42,591 nucleotides of DNA, taken from Elusimicrobia bacterium RIFOXYA2_FULL_50_26. GTDB lineage: Bacteria; Elusimicrobiota; Endomicrobiia; Endomicrobiales; XYA2-FULL-47-53. The stretch covers positions 1 through 42,591 of the forward strand of contig MGVF01000038.1 in assembly GCA_001800355.1 (NCBI GenBank). Direction: 5' to 3'. The position numbers and the translations under genes are program-made. The notes beneath the pieces are model-generated. The model had not been told where the DNA came from. It saw only the letters and a program-made list of their open reading frames with translations, and ran no database searches. Of this stretch, positions 25,590 through 34,877 are shown in pieces (positions within the stretch are counted from its first letter, which is position 1; each line of letters opens with the position of its first letter).

Positions 25590-27446
25590 ATGAAGAATAA
25601 AAATATATGGGGTATCGTCGTGTGGGCGGCCGTGTTCATGCTGCTGTGGTATTTTATGCAGTCTGTGCGGCAGATCGGCGGGGAACAGGAACTGCCGTAT
25701 TCCGAGTTTAAACAGCACCTTCGCGCGGGCGAGATTATTAAAGTAACCGTGGCGCCCGAGATGATTCACGGCCAGTACCGCGGCCCTGACGGCAAAGCCA
25801 TCCAGTTTAAGACGGTACCTTTGCAGGATCCGAAACTTGTCGAAGAGCTGGAACAATACAAAGTATCCCAGTTTTCAGGCCATCTCGAGCGCGGGTGGCT
25901 GATGCCCCTTCTTCTAAACTGGGGGCCGATGATTCTCCTTATCGTGTTCTGGTTGTGGATGCTCAAAGGGATGCAGACCGGCGGCAAGCAGGTAATGTCG
26001 TTCGGAAGAAGCAAGGCCAAGCTGCAACCGGTAAAGAAGACGCGCATTACATTTTCCGACGTAGCCGGTTGCGAGGAAGCCAAGGAAGAATTGCAGGAGA
26101 TAGTTGAATTTTTGAAAGATCCGGCCAAATTCCAGAAACTGGGCGGCAAGATCCCGAAGGGTGTGCTGGTTTACGGCTCCCCCGGGACAGGCAAAACATT
26201 GCTTGCCAAGGCCGTCGCCGGAGAGGCCGGCGTCCCGTTCTTTTCTTCGAGCGGTTCGGAATTCGTGGAAATGTTTGTCGGCGTCGGCGCTTCGCGCGTA
26301 CGCGACTTGTTCGAGCAGGGCAGGCGCAGCGCGCCGTGCCTGTTGTTCATAGACGAGATTGACGCCGTTGGCAGGCACCGTTTCGCCGGAATAGGCGGCG
26401 GGCATGACGAGCGTGAGCAGACTTTAAACCAGCTTCTTGTCGAGATGGACGGCTTCGACACAAAAGAAGGCGTTATATTGATAGCCGCCACGAACCGCCC
26501 CGACGTGCTTGACCCCGCTCTTTTGCGCCCCGGCCGTTTTGACCGCCACATATCCGTCCCAACTCCCGACTTAAAGGGGCGTGAGGAAATATTAAGAGTT
26601 CATGCCCGCGGCATAAAGCTGGCGCAGTCGGTTGACCTGCGTATAATCGCGCGCCGCACGCCCGGTTTTGTGGGTGCGGACATAGCCAATCTTGTAAACG
26701 AGGCGGCGCTTCTTGCGGCGCGCAAAACCAGGGAGGCCGTGATTATGGATGACCTGGAAGAAGCCATAGACCGCGTAATCGCGGGACCGCAGAGAAAATC
26801 GCGCATGATTTCCGATCGTGAAAAAAAGATAATAGCCTACCACGAGGCAGGCCATACGCTTGTGGCGCGGTTTACCCCGGATACGGATCCGGTGCACAAG
26901 GTTTCCATTATACCGCGCGGGCCGGCGCTGGGGTATACTCTTCAATTGCCCATGGAAGACCGGTACCTTACCACCCGGCAGGAGATACTGGCGCGGCTTG
27001 ACGTTCTTCTCGGCGGCCGCGTCGCCGAGGAAATGGTGTTTAACGAGATAACCACCGGTTCGCAGAATGATTTATCGAAGGCCACCATGATGGCGCAGAA
27101 GATGGTTGTTGAGCTTGGCATGAGCGACCGCATAGGCCCGCTGTCTTTGCGCCGTCCCGAGGAAGAGGTTTTCCTGGGGCGCGACATTACGCGCGAGCCG
27201 CGCTATTCCGACAAGACATCCGAGATTATAGACGAAGAAGTCAAGCGCATCGTCGAAGAGGCCAGGGCGAGGGCGCACGGCCTTTTGGGCGAGCACATGA
27301 ACAAGCTAAAGGCGCTTGCCGAGAGGTTGTTCGAAAAGGAAATGCTGGACGCCGAAGAGGTTGACGCCCTGTTGAAAATAACTCCTCCCAACGGCGCGCC
27401 GCATTCGCCGGACGGAGCCGCTGATTCTTCTCAAGCTCATGGATAA
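25590..27446 (+). CDS. ftsH: ATP-dependent zinc metalloprotease FtsH
   Basis: Membrane-bound AAA+ protease that degrades misfolded and regulated membrane and cytosolic proteins as a hexamer. Two membrane helices (about 6-22 and 103-125) flank a short periplasmic domain. The AAA module has Walker A GSPGTGKT (196-203), Walker B LLFIDEID (about 250) and the second-region-of-homology [19 protein letters not shown]. The protease domain has H418-E-A-G-H422 and third zinc ligand D494. Its 618 residues fit the family. The 3' end overlaps folE by 8 bases. Confidence 0.97.
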   Translation: MKNKNIWGIVVWAAVFMLLWYFMQSVRQIGGEQELPYSEFKQHLRAGEIIKVTVAPEMIHGQYRGPDGKAIQFKTVPLQDPKLVEELEQYKVSQFSGHLERGWLMPLLLNWGPMILLIVFWLWMLKGMQTGGKQVMSFGRSKAKLQPVKKTRITFSDVAGCEEAKEELQEIVEFLKDPAKFQKLGGKIPKGVLVYGSPGTGKTLLAKAVAGEAGVPFFSSSGSEFVEMFVGVGASRVRDLFEQGRRSAPCLLFIDEIDAVGRHRFAGIGGGHDEREQTLNQLLVEMDGFDTKEGVILIAATNRPDVLDPALLRPGRFDRHISVPTPDLKGREEILRVHARGIKLAQSVDLRIIARRTPGFVGADIANLVNEAALLAARKTREAVIMDDLEEAIDRVIAGPQRKSRMISDREKKIIAYHEAGHTLVARFTPDTDPVHKVSIIPRGPALGYTLQLPMEDRYLTTRQEILARLDVLLGGRVAEEMVFNEITTGSQNDLSKATMMAQKMVVELGMSDRIGPLSLRRPEEEVFLGRDITREPRYSDKTSEIIDEEVKRIVEEARARAHGLLGEHMNKLKALAERLFEKEMLDAEEVDALLKITPPNGAPHSPDGAADSSQAHG

Positions 27447-27996
27447 GAAAAAACTGGAAAAAGCCGTGCGCCTTATGCTGGAAGCGATGGGGGAAAATCC
27501 CGCGCGCGAGGGGCTGTGCGCCACGCCGCGCCGGGTTGCGGATTTTTACGAGGAACAGCTTTCAGGCCATAATGTAAATCCCGAGGACATCCTGAAGGTA
27601 TATTACGAAAAAGAGGACCACGAGGAGATTGTGCTTGTAAAGGACATTCCTCTCTTCTCGCTATGCGAGCATCACCTTCTGCCGTTTTTCGGCAAGGCGC
27701 ATGTCGCTTACATACCGAAAAGCGACCGTATCCTCGGCATTTCAAAACTTGTGCGTGTCGTCGAACTTTTCTCGCACCGGCTCCAGTTGCAGGAGCGGCT
27801 TACAAAGCAGGTTGCCGACACGATTATGTCCGTCGCAAAACCGCACGGCGCCATGGTTGTGGTTGAATGCGAGCATCTCTGCATGACCATGCGTGGCGTT
27901 AAAAAGCAGGGCGCGAAAATGGTAACCTCGGCCATGCGCGGCATATTCCTGCGCGACGCCCGCACCCGCGCCGAAGCAATGTCATTAATAAAATAA
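27439..27996 (+). CDS. folE: GTP cyclohydrolase I
   Basis: Converts GTP to dihydroneopterin triphosphate, the first step of folate synthesis. The zinc ligands are visible in [12 protein letters not shown] and in [10 protein letters not shown], with the active-site region [20 protein letters not shown] between them. 185 residues is the usual size. The ATG lies inside the end of ftsH (8-base overlap), which suggests coupled translation. The folate gene folP follows after a repeat. Confidence 0.96.
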   Translation: MDKKKLEKAVRLMLEAMGENPAREGLCATPRRVADFYEEQLSGHNVNPEDILKVYYEKEDHEEIVLVKDIPLFSLCEHHLLPFFGKAHVAYIPKSDRILGISKLVRVVELFSHRLQLQERLTKQVADTIMSVAKPHGAMVVVECEHLCMTMRGVKKQGAKMVTSAMRGIFLRDARTRAEAMSLIK

Positions 27997-28021
27997 TGTT
28001 ACGCGTGTCTTTACATACACA

Positions 28022-28158
28022 TCCCCCTCACCCTACCCTCTCCCCGTCGGGGAGAGGATACAAAAGCCGCCGGTTTGCCTCTCCCCCCCGGCGAGAGGAT
28101 TAAGGTGTAAAGTTATTCTTTCCTCTCCCCGACGGGGAGAGGATTAAGGTGAGGGGGA
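28022..28158. repeat. GC-rich palindromic repeat, family 2, copy 1
   Basis: The left arm CCCCCTCACCCTACCCTCTC (from 28023) and right arm ending GATTAAGGTGAGGGGGA (28142-28158) are imperfect inverted complements, and each carries a small CTCTCCCCGTCGGGGAGAG palindrome. Between them is another palindromic unit, CTCTCCCCCCCGGCGAGAG, and the spacer TAAAGTTATTCTTTC seen in the copy at 32578. It fills most of the folE-folP gap. Long G/C stems suggest a folded RNA with possible terminator or mRNA-stabilising effect. Confidence 0.8.
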
Positions 28159-28183
28159 ATTAACATATTTTAATCTGACAAAT

Positions 28184-29410
28184 ATGGCGTGCCCCGCAAA
28201 AAATTTTATGAACGTTCGTGTTGCGCAGGTTTCAACGGTTAAGGATGCCGCCCGTCTTATTTCCGCCACAGGCGCGGATCCGTGTTCGGTTGCGGCCATG
28301 GCGTCCAAAGCTGTTGCGCGCGCGGTGTACATCGAATCCATAGATAACCGCGCGGCAAATATTATAAAGCAGGAAATGCTTTCGCTGGGCGGGGAAGCCG
28401 CTGTAAGTAAAGACGTCAGCGTTTTCAAAAAGGCTGTTTCCGATGTCGCCGTTTTCGGTACTCTCCGGCAACTGGGGCTTCTGACTGATAAACTTTCACG
28501 CCAGCCATTCGGGCTTAAACTCACGGCGGCGGCTGTTGTCCGCACTCTTTGTAATTACGAATCCGTTAACTTTTCTTTTTGCTGCGGCAGCAGAAAACTT
28601 GCGATGGGAAGCCGGCCGCTTGTGATGGGCATACTCAATGTAACGCCCGATTCTTTTTCTGATGGCGGAAAGTTTGACGATCCAAAGCGCGCCGTTGAAC
28701 ATGCTTTCTCCATGCTTGAGCAGGGCGCGGATTTCATTGACGTGGGCGGCGAGTCAACGCGCCCGGGCGCCCGGCCTGTTTCCCCGAAAGAGGAAATACG
28801 GCGAATAGTGCCGGTTATCTCGGCCATAACGCGCCGCGCGAAAGCGCTTGTTTCCGTGGATACGTACAAGCCGGATGTGGCGCGCGCCGCGCTTGACGCC
28901 GGCGCATGCATAGTCAACGATATTACGGGGCTTCGCCATGGTAACGGAGCTATGGCGCGGGTAGTTAATCGTTACAAGGCCGGAACAATCATAATGCACA
29001 TGCAGGGCACGCCGCGCACGATGCAGAAATCGCCGCATTACCGCGATGTGGCCGGAGACATCATAAAATTCCTAAACGAACGGATTGCGTTTGCCGGACA
29101 AAACGGGATAGGCGCCGAACAAATACTGGTTGACCCCGGCATCGGCTTCGGTAAAACGCTGGAACACAATTGCGCGATACTCAGGCGGCTGGCGGAATTC
29201 AAGGTTACGGGCAGGCCGATAGTCGTCGGAGCTTCCAGAAAATCGTTCCTGGGCGCGATTCTTGCAGGCGCGCCGGCGGATAAGCGCCGTGACGGCAGCA
29301 TAGCAAGCGCGCTTGCAGCCTATGCAGGCGGCGCGTGCGTTTTGCGTGTCCACGACGTTAAAGAAACCGTCCAGGCGCTGGCCGTCGCCGCTGCAATCTA
29401 CGCACATTGA
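28184..29410 (+). CDS. folP: Dihydropteroate synthase with N-terminal extension
   Basis: Condenses 6-hydroxymethyl-dihydropterin diphosphate with p-aminobenzoate. The C-terminal 270 residues carry all the motifs: GILNVTPDSFSDGGKF, IDVGGESTRPGA, VSVDTYKP, VNDITGL, MHMQGTP, DPGIGFGKT and GASRKSFLG. About 140 residues precede them; these include Ala-rich helices and FFC/NYESVNFSFCCG-like strands and resemble the extra N-terminal domain found in DHPS of some deep-branching bacteria, of unknown role. The start is uncertain: ATG at 28184 or 28208, neither with a clear ribosome binding site. It lies just after a palindromic repeat. Confidence 0.93.
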   Translation: MACPAKNFMNVRVAQVSTVKDAARLISATGADPCSVAAMASKAVARAVYIESIDNRAANIIKQEMLSLGGEAAVSKDVSVFKKAVSDVAVFGTLRQLGLLTDKLSRQPFGLKLTAAAVVRTLCNYESVNFSFCCGSRKLAMGSRPLVMGILNVTPDSFSDGGKFDDPKRAVEHAFSMLEQGADFIDVGGESTRPGARPVSPKEEIRRIVPVISAITRRAKALVSVDTYKPDVARAALDAGACIVNDITGLRHGNGAMARVVNRYKAGTIIMHMQGTPRTMQKSPHYRDVAGDIIKFLNERIAFAGQNGIGAEQILVDPGIGFGKTLEHNCAILRRLAEFKVTGRPIVVGASRKSFLGAILAGAPADKRRDGSIASALAAYAGGACVLRVHDVKETVQALAVAAAIYAH

Positions 29411-29441
29411 TAAACAGGTTTTCTAAACGGCCGTTATAATT

Positions 29442-30230
29442 ATGCAATTTATTTATTCACTCTGGTCTCATTACCTGGTTCATATCGTAGATATTTTTAT
29501 TGTATCGTATATCCTGTATCGTCTTATTCTTCTGGTAAAAGGAACGCGCGCGGTACAGATATTGCTTGGCATTTTAACCCTCGTGGCGCTCACCTTCCTG
29601 GCGCGCGAGGTTTTGCACCTGCGCACGTTAAGCTGGTTGCTTGAAAGATTCTGGCTGGCCGCGGTTATCATACTTGCGGTGGCGTTTCAGCCGGAGATAC
29701 GCTCCGCGCTTGCGCAACTGGGCAGCCACCGGTGGGGAAAAATACTTGTCCCGTCCGAGCTTGGATTCGTTGATGAAATAATAGAGGCGATTCGCCGGTT
29801 AAAGGAAGGCAAGATAGGCGCGCTTGTAGTGCTGGAGCAGGACACCGGCCTTCGCAGCCAGATAGAAACCGGCACCATCGTCAACGCCCAGGTTACCTGG
29901 GAGCTGCTGCTTTCAATATTTAATTCGCGTTCGCCGATACATGACGGCGCGGTCATAATCGAGAATGCCCGGCTTATCGCGGCCGGGTGCGTGCTGCCGT
30001 TAAGCCACGAGCAGGGCATATCCAAGGTGCTGGGTACGCGCCACCGCGCCGCGCTGGGCTTAAGTGAAATATCGGATGCCATTATAATCGTTGTTTCGGA
30101 GGAATCCGGCGCCGTAACACTGGCGCGTGAAGGCAGGCTTGAAACCGGCATTGATCCCGACGAATTGCGCCGCCGGCTTATGGATCTGTACCGCGAGCGC
30201 GGTGAAAACGCCATCCTGCGCCGGGTTTAG
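29442..30230 (+). CDS. cdaA: Diadenylate cyclase CdaA
   Basis: Makes the second messenger c-di-AMP from two ATP. Three N-terminal membrane helices (within residues 1-90) lead to the DisA_N catalytic domain: DGA (168-170, in SPIHDGAVII) and the RHR motif (GTRHRAALGLSE) are intact. The 262-residue length matches CdaA/DacA. The order cdaA - short anchor gene - glmM matches the cdaA-cdaR-glmM operon of Firmicutes and others, where CdaA activity is tuned by CdaR and GlmM. Confidence 0.96.
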   Translation: MQFIYSLWSHYLVHIVDIFIVSYILYRLILLVKGTRAVQILLGILTLVALTFLAREVLHLRTLSWLLERFWLAAVIILAVAFQPEIRSALAQLGSHRWGKILVPSELGFVDEIIEAIRRLKEGKIGALVVLEQDTGLRSQIETGTIVNAQVTWELLLSIFNSRSPIHDGAVIIENARLIAAGCVLPLSHEQGISKVLGTRHRAALGLSEISDAIIIVVSEESGAVTLAREGRLETGIDPDELRRRLMDLYRERGENAILRRV

Positions 30231-30252
30231 TTTTATTTGAAAAGGTTTTCAA

Positions 30253-30405
30253 ATGGAAAAAGAAAAAAGGGGAAGCATAGTCATAAATCACCAGCCGTTG
30301 TTAAAGCATTTAAATTTTTATAAAAATCTGAAGAATAACTGGCAGCAGAAGATCATCGCAGTGGCGCTTGCGCTTGCGTTATGGTTTTATTTGTACAAAC
30401 AATAA
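30253..30405 (+). CDS. 50-residue CdaR/YbbR-like membrane anchor protein
   Basis: A 50-residue ORF too short for most gene callers, with AAAAGG 8 bases before its ATG, 22 bases after cdaA and 4 bases before glmM. It has a basic start (MEKEKRG), then NLKNNWQQKIIAVALALALW plus FYLYK at the end: exactly the pattern of the CdaR (YbbR) N-terminus, where an N-N/x-W motif leads into the single membrane helix. The usual YbbR beta domains are absent, and the stop is immediate. Position and sequence support a genuine micro-protein anchor in the cdaR slot rather than noise. It may regulate CdaA in the membrane; that is inference. Confidence 0.75.
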   Translation: MEKEKRGSIVINHQPLLKHLNFYKNLKNNWQQKIIAVALALALWFYLYKQ

Positions 30406-30409
30406 TCCT

Positions 30410-31756
30410 ATGAAATTATTCGGTACTGACGGAATACGGGGCGTTGCGGGCAGCTACCCCCTCGATGATGCCACTATACTTGCAATCGGCGCCGCCGCGG
30501 CGGAAGTGCTGAAAGAAATTTCCCCGGACAGGGCTGTTATTATAGGGCGCGACACGCGCCAGTCCGGGGAGCATATTTCCGGGTTGTTGGAACGCGCATT
30601 CTCTTCGCGCGGAATCGCCGTTTGGGATGTCGGCGTTATACCCACGCCGGGGATCTCTCACCTTGTCAAACAGCAGCCCGTGCTTGCGGGCGTAGTAATA
30701 TCCGCGTCTCATAATCCATACCAGGATAACGGCATAAAATTTTTCGGCCATGACGGCACAAAGCTGTCCGATGCCGTGGAAAGCCGCATAGAGGCGCTAA
30801 TTGCCCTGATGAAGGCCGGTAAAGATCAGCCTTTGGCAGAAGCGGCGGGGGCTGATAAACCGGGCTTGCTTACGGACGGGTATTCCGATTTTCTTGCCCG
30901 TTCATTTACCGGCGGCACCATGGATGGCATTCGCCTTGTGCTTGATTGCGCTAACGGCGCGACTTGCGTGCTTGCGCCGGAAGTTTTCCGTTCGCTGGGC
31001 GCGCACGTTACGCTTATCAATGCCAGCCCGGACGGCAAAAATATCAACCGCGATAGCGGCTCGCTGCATCCCGGCGCGTTATCGAAAGCAACCCTGGCCG
31101 CGCGCGCGCATTGCGGCATTGCATTCGACGGCGACGGCGACAGGGTTATGTTCGTGGACGAAAAAGGCGTTGTGCGCGACGGCGATTATTTTCTTGCTAT
31201 CGCGGCGCTGCATTTGCGCGGCAGGCAGCGGCTTGTAAACAACACGCTGGTAACGACGGTCATGGCAAACCTGGGGCTTATGCGTTCCATGGAGCGTTAC
31301 GGTGTTTCCGTTCATACCACGCCGGTCGGCGACCGCTATGTTTACGAGGCAATGGTTTCATCCGGTTCCGTGCTGGGGGGCGAGCAGTCCGGCCACGTGA
31401 TCTTTAAAGAGTACCATTCCACGGGCGACGGCATATTAAGCGCGCTGCAAATGATTTCCATAATGAAAGAATCCGGCAAGCCCCTCTCGGAGCTTGCTTC
31501 CGTGATGGAAAAATACCCGCAGGTGCTTATAAACGCGCGGGTAGGCAAAAAGATACCTCTGGAATCCCTGCCGGAAACAGGCCGTTCCATAAGCGAGGCT
31601 CAAGGCACGCTTGAGGGCGACGGCAGGGTGCTTGTGCGCTACTCCGGCACCGAAAACCTTTTGCGGGTAATGATCGAAGGCCGCGACGAAAAAGTGATTA
31701 CAAAAATGGCGCACGTAATTTCGGAAACCGCCCAAAAAGAAATCGGCCATTTGTGA
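30410..31756 (+). CDS. glmM: Phosphoglucosamine mutase
   Basis: Interconverts glucosamine-6- and glucosamine-1-phosphate for peptidoglycan and LPS precursor synthesis. I start it at 30410 (MKLFGTDGIRG), the normal N-terminus, rather than at an in-frame ATG 42 bases upstream that runs into the preceding small gene. The phospho-serine is S100 in SASHNPYQDNG. The metal loop FDGDGDR and the sugar-binding GGEQSGH are present, as is RYSGTENLLRV near the end. 448 residues is typical. The upstream stop is 4 bases away, so translation is probably coupled. Confidence 0.97.
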   Translation: MKLFGTDGIRGVAGSYPLDDATILAIGAAAAEVLKEISPDRAVIIGRDTRQSGEHISGLLERAFSSRGIAVWDVGVIPTPGISHLVKQQPVLAGVVISASHNPYQDNGIKFFGHDGTKLSDAVESRIEALIALMKAGKDQPLAEAAGADKPGLLTDGYSDFLARSFTGGTMDGIRLVLDCANGATCVLAPEVFRSLGAHVTLINASPDGKNINRDSGSLHPGALSKATLAARAHCGIAFDGDGDRVMFVDEKGVVRDGDYFLAIAALHLRGRQRLVNNTLVTTVMANLGLMRSMERYGVSVHTTPVGDRYVYEAMVSSGSVLGGEQSGHVIFKEYHSTGDGILSALQMISIMKESGKPLSELASVMEKYPQVLINARVGKKIPLESLPETGRSISEAQGTLEGDGRVLVRYSGTENLLRVMIEGRDEKVITKMAHVISETAQKEIGHL

Positions 31757-31764
31757 GAATTTAT

Positions 31765-31828
31765 ATAGGGTAGAGGGTTAAGATTATTCCTTCCTCTCCC
31801 CGACGGGGAGAGGATTGAGGTGAGGGGG
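31765..31828. repeat. GC-rich palindromic repeat, family 2, copy 2 (left-truncated)
   Basis: TAGGGTAGAGGGTTAAGATTATTCCTTCCTCTC... then GACGGGGAGAGGATTGAGGTGAGGGGG, nearly identical to the second part of the copy at 32578-32754, but without the left CCCCTCACC arm. It fills the glmM-pdxJ gap. Confidence 0.75.
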
Positions 31829-31853
31829 TAACCCGACACGCGAGAACATATAT

Positions 31854-32606
31854 ATGGTTAAACTTGGTATAAACATTGATCATGTGGCCACGGTGCGCCA
31901 GGCGCGCGGCGGCCGGGAGCCGGACCCCGTAACCGCGGCGGCGATTTGCGAGCTTGCGGGCGCAGACGGGATTACCGTACACCTGCGCGAGGACCGGCGC
32001 CATATCCAGGACAGGGACGTCGAGTTGCTTCGCAAAACGGTAAAAACTAAATTGAATCTTGAGATGGCCGCGGCCGATGAAATAATAAAAATAGCGGTGC
32101 GCTTAAAACCGGACGACGTGTGCCTTGTGCCGGAGAAGCGGCGCGAGCTTACCACCGAGGGCGGGCTTGACGTTCACGGCCGGAAAGCGCAGTTGGCAAA
32201 AGTAGTGGCTACGCTCAAGAAAGCGGGCATTTGTGTCAGTCTTTTCATAGACCCCGTTGCGGGCCAGGTGCGCGCCGCGGCCGAAATTAATGCCGATTGC
32301 GTTGAGCTTCATACAGGCGCGTACGCGCATGAGTTCGACCGCCGCATGAGGCGGCCTGTAAAGAGTGGTTTCATTGAGCTTGAACGTATCAGGGAATCGG
32401 CGGCGATGGCGCTGGATCTGGGACTTACCGTCAACGCAGGCCACGGCCTTGATTATAGCAACGTGTACCCGGTGGCCGCCATCGGCGGGATGAATGAATT
32501 AAATATCGGTTTTTCAATAATTGCGCGCGCAATGTTTACAGGCCTGGAAGAGGCGGTGCGCGAGATGAAAGTTTTATTACCCCCTCACCCCACCCTCTCC
32601 CCATAG
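31854..32606 (+). CDS. pdxJ: Pyridoxine 5'-phosphate synthase
   Basis: Condenses 1-deoxyxylulose 5-phosphate with 3-amino-2-oxopropyl phosphate in DXP-dependent vitamin B6 synthesis. The TIM-barrel motifs are clear: [17 protein letters not shown] at the start, [58 protein letters not shown] and [21 protein letters not shown]. The family normally ends within a few residues of VREMKxLL; here the last residues (LPPHPTLSP) and the stop codon come from a family-2 palindromic repeat. Activity is probably unaffected, because the end is outside the barrel. The start has no strong ribosome binding site. Confidence 0.95.
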   Translation: MVKLGINIDHVATVRQARGGREPDPVTAAAICELAGADGITVHLREDRRHIQDRDVELLRKTVKTKLNLEMAAADEIIKIAVRLKPDDVCLVPEKRRELTTEGGLDVHGRKAQLAKVVATLKKAGICVSLFIDPVAGQVRAAAEINADCVELHTGAYAHEFDRRMRRPVKSGFIELERIRESAAMALDLGLTVNAGHGLDYSNVYPVAAIGGMNELNIGFSIIARAMFTGLEEAVREMKVLLPPHPTLSP

Positions 32607-32754
32607 GGTAGAGGGCCAAGATTATTCTTTCCTCTCCCCACGGCGAGAGGATTGAGGTCTAAAGTTATTCCTTCCTCTCCCCACGGCGAGAGGATTGAGG
32701 TCTAAAGTTATTCCTTCCTCTCCCCGACGGGGAGAGGATTGAGGTGAGGGGGAG
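32578..32754. repeat. GC-rich palindromic repeat, family 2, copy 3, with three 43-bp tandem units
   Basis: Starts CCCCCTCACCCCACCCTCTC and ends AGAGGATTGAGGTGAGGGGG, inverted complements of each other. Between them are three 43-base tandem units starting at 32618, 32661 and 32704 (AAAGTTATTCCTTCCTCTCC, then a CGGCGAGAGG or CGACGGGGAGAGG palindrome, then ATTGAGGT). The left arm overlaps the 3' end of pdxJ and supplies its last codons and stop. The copy fills most of the pdxJ-glmS gap. Confidence 0.85.
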
Positions 32755-32802
32755 GACAGATATGAACGGAAAGTCAATGAATCATAAGGAAGGGGGAAAT
32801 TT

Positions 32803-34632
32803 ATGTGTGGAATTGTAGGTTATATCGGCTCTAAACCGGCCGGAGACATTATTATTGACGGGTTGCGCAGGCTTGAGTATCGCGGCTATGATTCCGCCGG
32901 CATCGCGGTATTGCAGGATCGCGCTATTGAGCTTCGTCGCAGTGTCGGGAAATTGAGCGCTCTTGTCAAGGCGCTTGAGAGTAACGCGGTGCGCGGCACC
33001 GTCGGGATTGGCCATACGCGGTGGGCGACTCACGGCAGGCCATGCGAAGAAAACGCCCATCCACATACGGACTGCACGGGAAAGATAGTGGTAGTTCATA
33101 ACGGGATTATAGAAAATTACCTGGAGCTTAAAAAACAATTACAGCAGTCCGGCCACGTATTTAAGTCGGAGACCGACACCGAGGTTATTGCGCATCTCGT
33201 GGAGGCGCGTTTCAATGGAGATCTCCTGCAGGCTGTGCAAGGCGCGCTTGCTCAGGTGCGAGGCGCATATGCCCTCGGTGTAATAGCCGCCGACGAGCCG
33301 GGGCGTATAATCGTGGCGCGCAGGGACGCGCCGCTTATAATCGGGCTTGGCGAAGGCGAGAATTTCCTTGCGTCCGACATACCCGCCCTTCTTCCTTACA
33401 CGCGGCGCATGGTGTTCCTGGAGGAGGGCGACCTTGCGGCCATCAGCGCCGATAAGGTGGTCATATATAACAGCGGCGGTGAAACCGTGGTGCGCAAGGA
33501 ACATTCCATAGCATGGGATGCGGTTCAGGCCGAAAAAGGCGGCTACAAGCATTTCATGTTAAAGGAAATATTCGAGCAGCCCCAGGCCATACAGGATACG
33601 TTCCGCGGCCGGCTCTCGCCGGAAGACGGCGCGATAAATCTTGACGGCGCCACCCTGCCCGCGGAAGCCGTGCGCCAGCTTTCAAAAATATATATAGTTG
33701 CCTGCGGCACGTCTTATCATGCCGGTCTGGTCGGTAAATTTTTGTTCGAAAATCTTGCGCGGATACCGGTGGAGGTGGACATAGCTTCGGAATTTCGTTA
33801 CCGTTCGCCTGTGCTCGACAAGAACGCCGTCGCTATCGTAATCTCCCAGTCCGGCGAAACGGCGGATACGCTGGCGGCGCTGCGCCTGTCAAAACAAGGC
33901 AAATGCCCTGTAATCGCGGTCTGCAATGCAATCGGTTCCACGGTGAGCCGCGAGGCGGATGCAACCTTGTATACGCGCTGCGGCCCGGAAATAGGCGTTG
34001 CCTCGACCAAGGCTTTCACCGGACAGTTAACCGCGCTATATCTTCTTGCTTTCGACTGGGCTGGCAAGCGCGGCACTCTTACCGGGGATACGCTGCTGCG
34101 GCTTATCCGCGAACTCTGGGAAGTTCCCGGCAAGGTGAGCGAAGCGCTAAAGTCCAGTGATACGATGCGTTCCCTGGCAAAAGAGTTTTCACAGGCCAGG
34201 GACTTTCTTTATCTCGGGCGCAATATAAATTATCCCGTTGCGCTGGAAGGCGCTCTTAAGCTGAAAGAAATATCTTACATACACGCCGAGGGGTATCCCG
34301 CGGGCGAGATGAAACACGGGCCTATCGCGTTGATAGACGAAGACATGCCGGTCATGGTGGTTGCGACGGCCGGCAAGGTTTACGAAAAGATCCTGGGCAA
34401 TATAGAAGAAGCACAGGCGCGCGGAGGCACTATTATCGCGGTTGCGACGGAAGGCGATGAAGCGATAAAAAGCAAAACGAGCCATCACGTGTTCGTGCCG
34501 CACGTGGACGAGCTTTTCTCGCCGATAATAAACGTTGTCCCGTTGCAATTATTTTCTTATCACATGGCCGTGCAGCGCGGTTGCGACGTTGACCAGCCGC
34601 GCAACCTGGCAAAATCGGTTACGGTCGAGTAA
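32803..34632 (+). CDS. glmS: Glutamine-fructose-6-phosphate aminotransferase
   Basis: Makes glucosamine-6-phosphate from fructose-6-phosphate and glutamine, feeding GlmM. The N-terminal Ntn-amidotransferase domain begins MCGIVGYIG, with Cys2 as nucleophile once Met is removed, and has GHTRWATHG and HNGIIENY. Two SIS isomerase domains follow (CGTSYHAG, ISQSGETADTLAALR, TKAFTGQLTALYLL), then GAMK-like EGYPAGEMKHGPIALID and the C-terminal DQPRNLAKSVTVE. 609 residues is normal. GGAAGGGGG lies 5 bases before the ATG. No glmS ribozyme was recognised in the repeat-filled upstream gap. Confidence 0.98.
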   Translation: MCGIVGYIGSKPAGDIIIDGLRRLEYRGYDSAGIAVLQDRAIELRRSVGKLSALVKALESNAVRGTVGIGHTRWATHGRPCEENAHPHTDCTGKIVVVHNGIIENYLELKKQLQQSGHVFKSETDTEVIAHLVEARFNGDLLQAVQGALAQVRGAYALGVIAADEPGRIIVARRDAPLIIGLGEGENFLASDIPALLPYTRRMVFLEEGDLAAISADKVVIYNSGGETVVRKEHSIAWDAVQAEKGGYKHFMLKEIFEQPQAIQDTFRGRLSPEDGAINLDGATLPAEAVRQLSKIYIVACGTSYHAGLVGKFLFENLARIPVEVDIASEFRYRSPVLDKNAVAIVISQSGETADTLAALRLSKQGKCPVIAVCNAIGSTVSREADATLYTRCGPEIGVASTKAFTGQLTALYLLAFDWAGKRGTLTGDTLLRLIRELWEVPGKVSEALKSSDTMRSLAKEFSQARDFLYLGRNINYPVALEGALKLKEISYIHAEGYPAGEMKHGPIALIDEDMPVMVVATAGKVYEKILGNIEEAQARGGTIIAVATEGDEAIKSKTSHHVFVPHVDELFSPIINVVPLQLFSYHMAVQRGCDVDQPRNLAKSVTVE

Positions 34633-34645
34633 AATTTAAAACATG

Positions 34646-34846
34646 TTTTCCTCTCCCCCGCGGCTTGCGATTATACATAAGTTCCTTCTCCCCGCCGGGG
34701 AGAAGGCCAGGATGAGGGGGAAGTCGTCGGAAACAGAACATTTGGTTCCCCCTCACCTTGATCCTCTCCCCGAAGGGGAGAGGAAACGAGTCACCGACGA
34801 TAATCTCAGACTTATGTATAATGACAAGCCCTGCGGGGAGAGAAAA
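34646..34846. repeat. Nested palindromic repeat between glmS and acpS
   Basis: The outer arms are imperfect inverted complements about 36 bases long: the left starts TTTTCCTCTCCCCCGCGGCT (34646) and the right ends CCTGCGGGGAGAGAAAA (34846), with ATTATACATAAG mirrored by CTTATGTATAAT. Inside lie family-2 pieces: TTCTCCCCGCCGGGGAGAAG (34686) and CCCCCTCACCTTGATCCTCT (34748), each with its own short palindrome. It resembles a family-2 element inserted into another inverted repeat. ORFs across it are artefacts. Confidence 0.75.
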
Positions 34847-34877
34847 TTGCGGGTAATGTGCGGGGCAGGGTTTTAAT

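Noticed and set aside
32618-32746. Regularly spaced repeats that could suggest a CRISPR array
   Set aside because: The three 43-bp units are direct tandem copies without unique spacers and belong to a palindromic repeat family; no cas gene is present.
32607-32802. glmS ribozyme upstream of glmS
   Set aside because: The gap is filled by family-2 palindromes and shows no recognisable glmS ribozyme core; GlmS control in this organism is unknown.
34643-34876. 77-residue ORF between glmS and acpS
   Set aside because: It is translated from the nested palindromic repeat and lacks any ribosome binding site or protein-like features.
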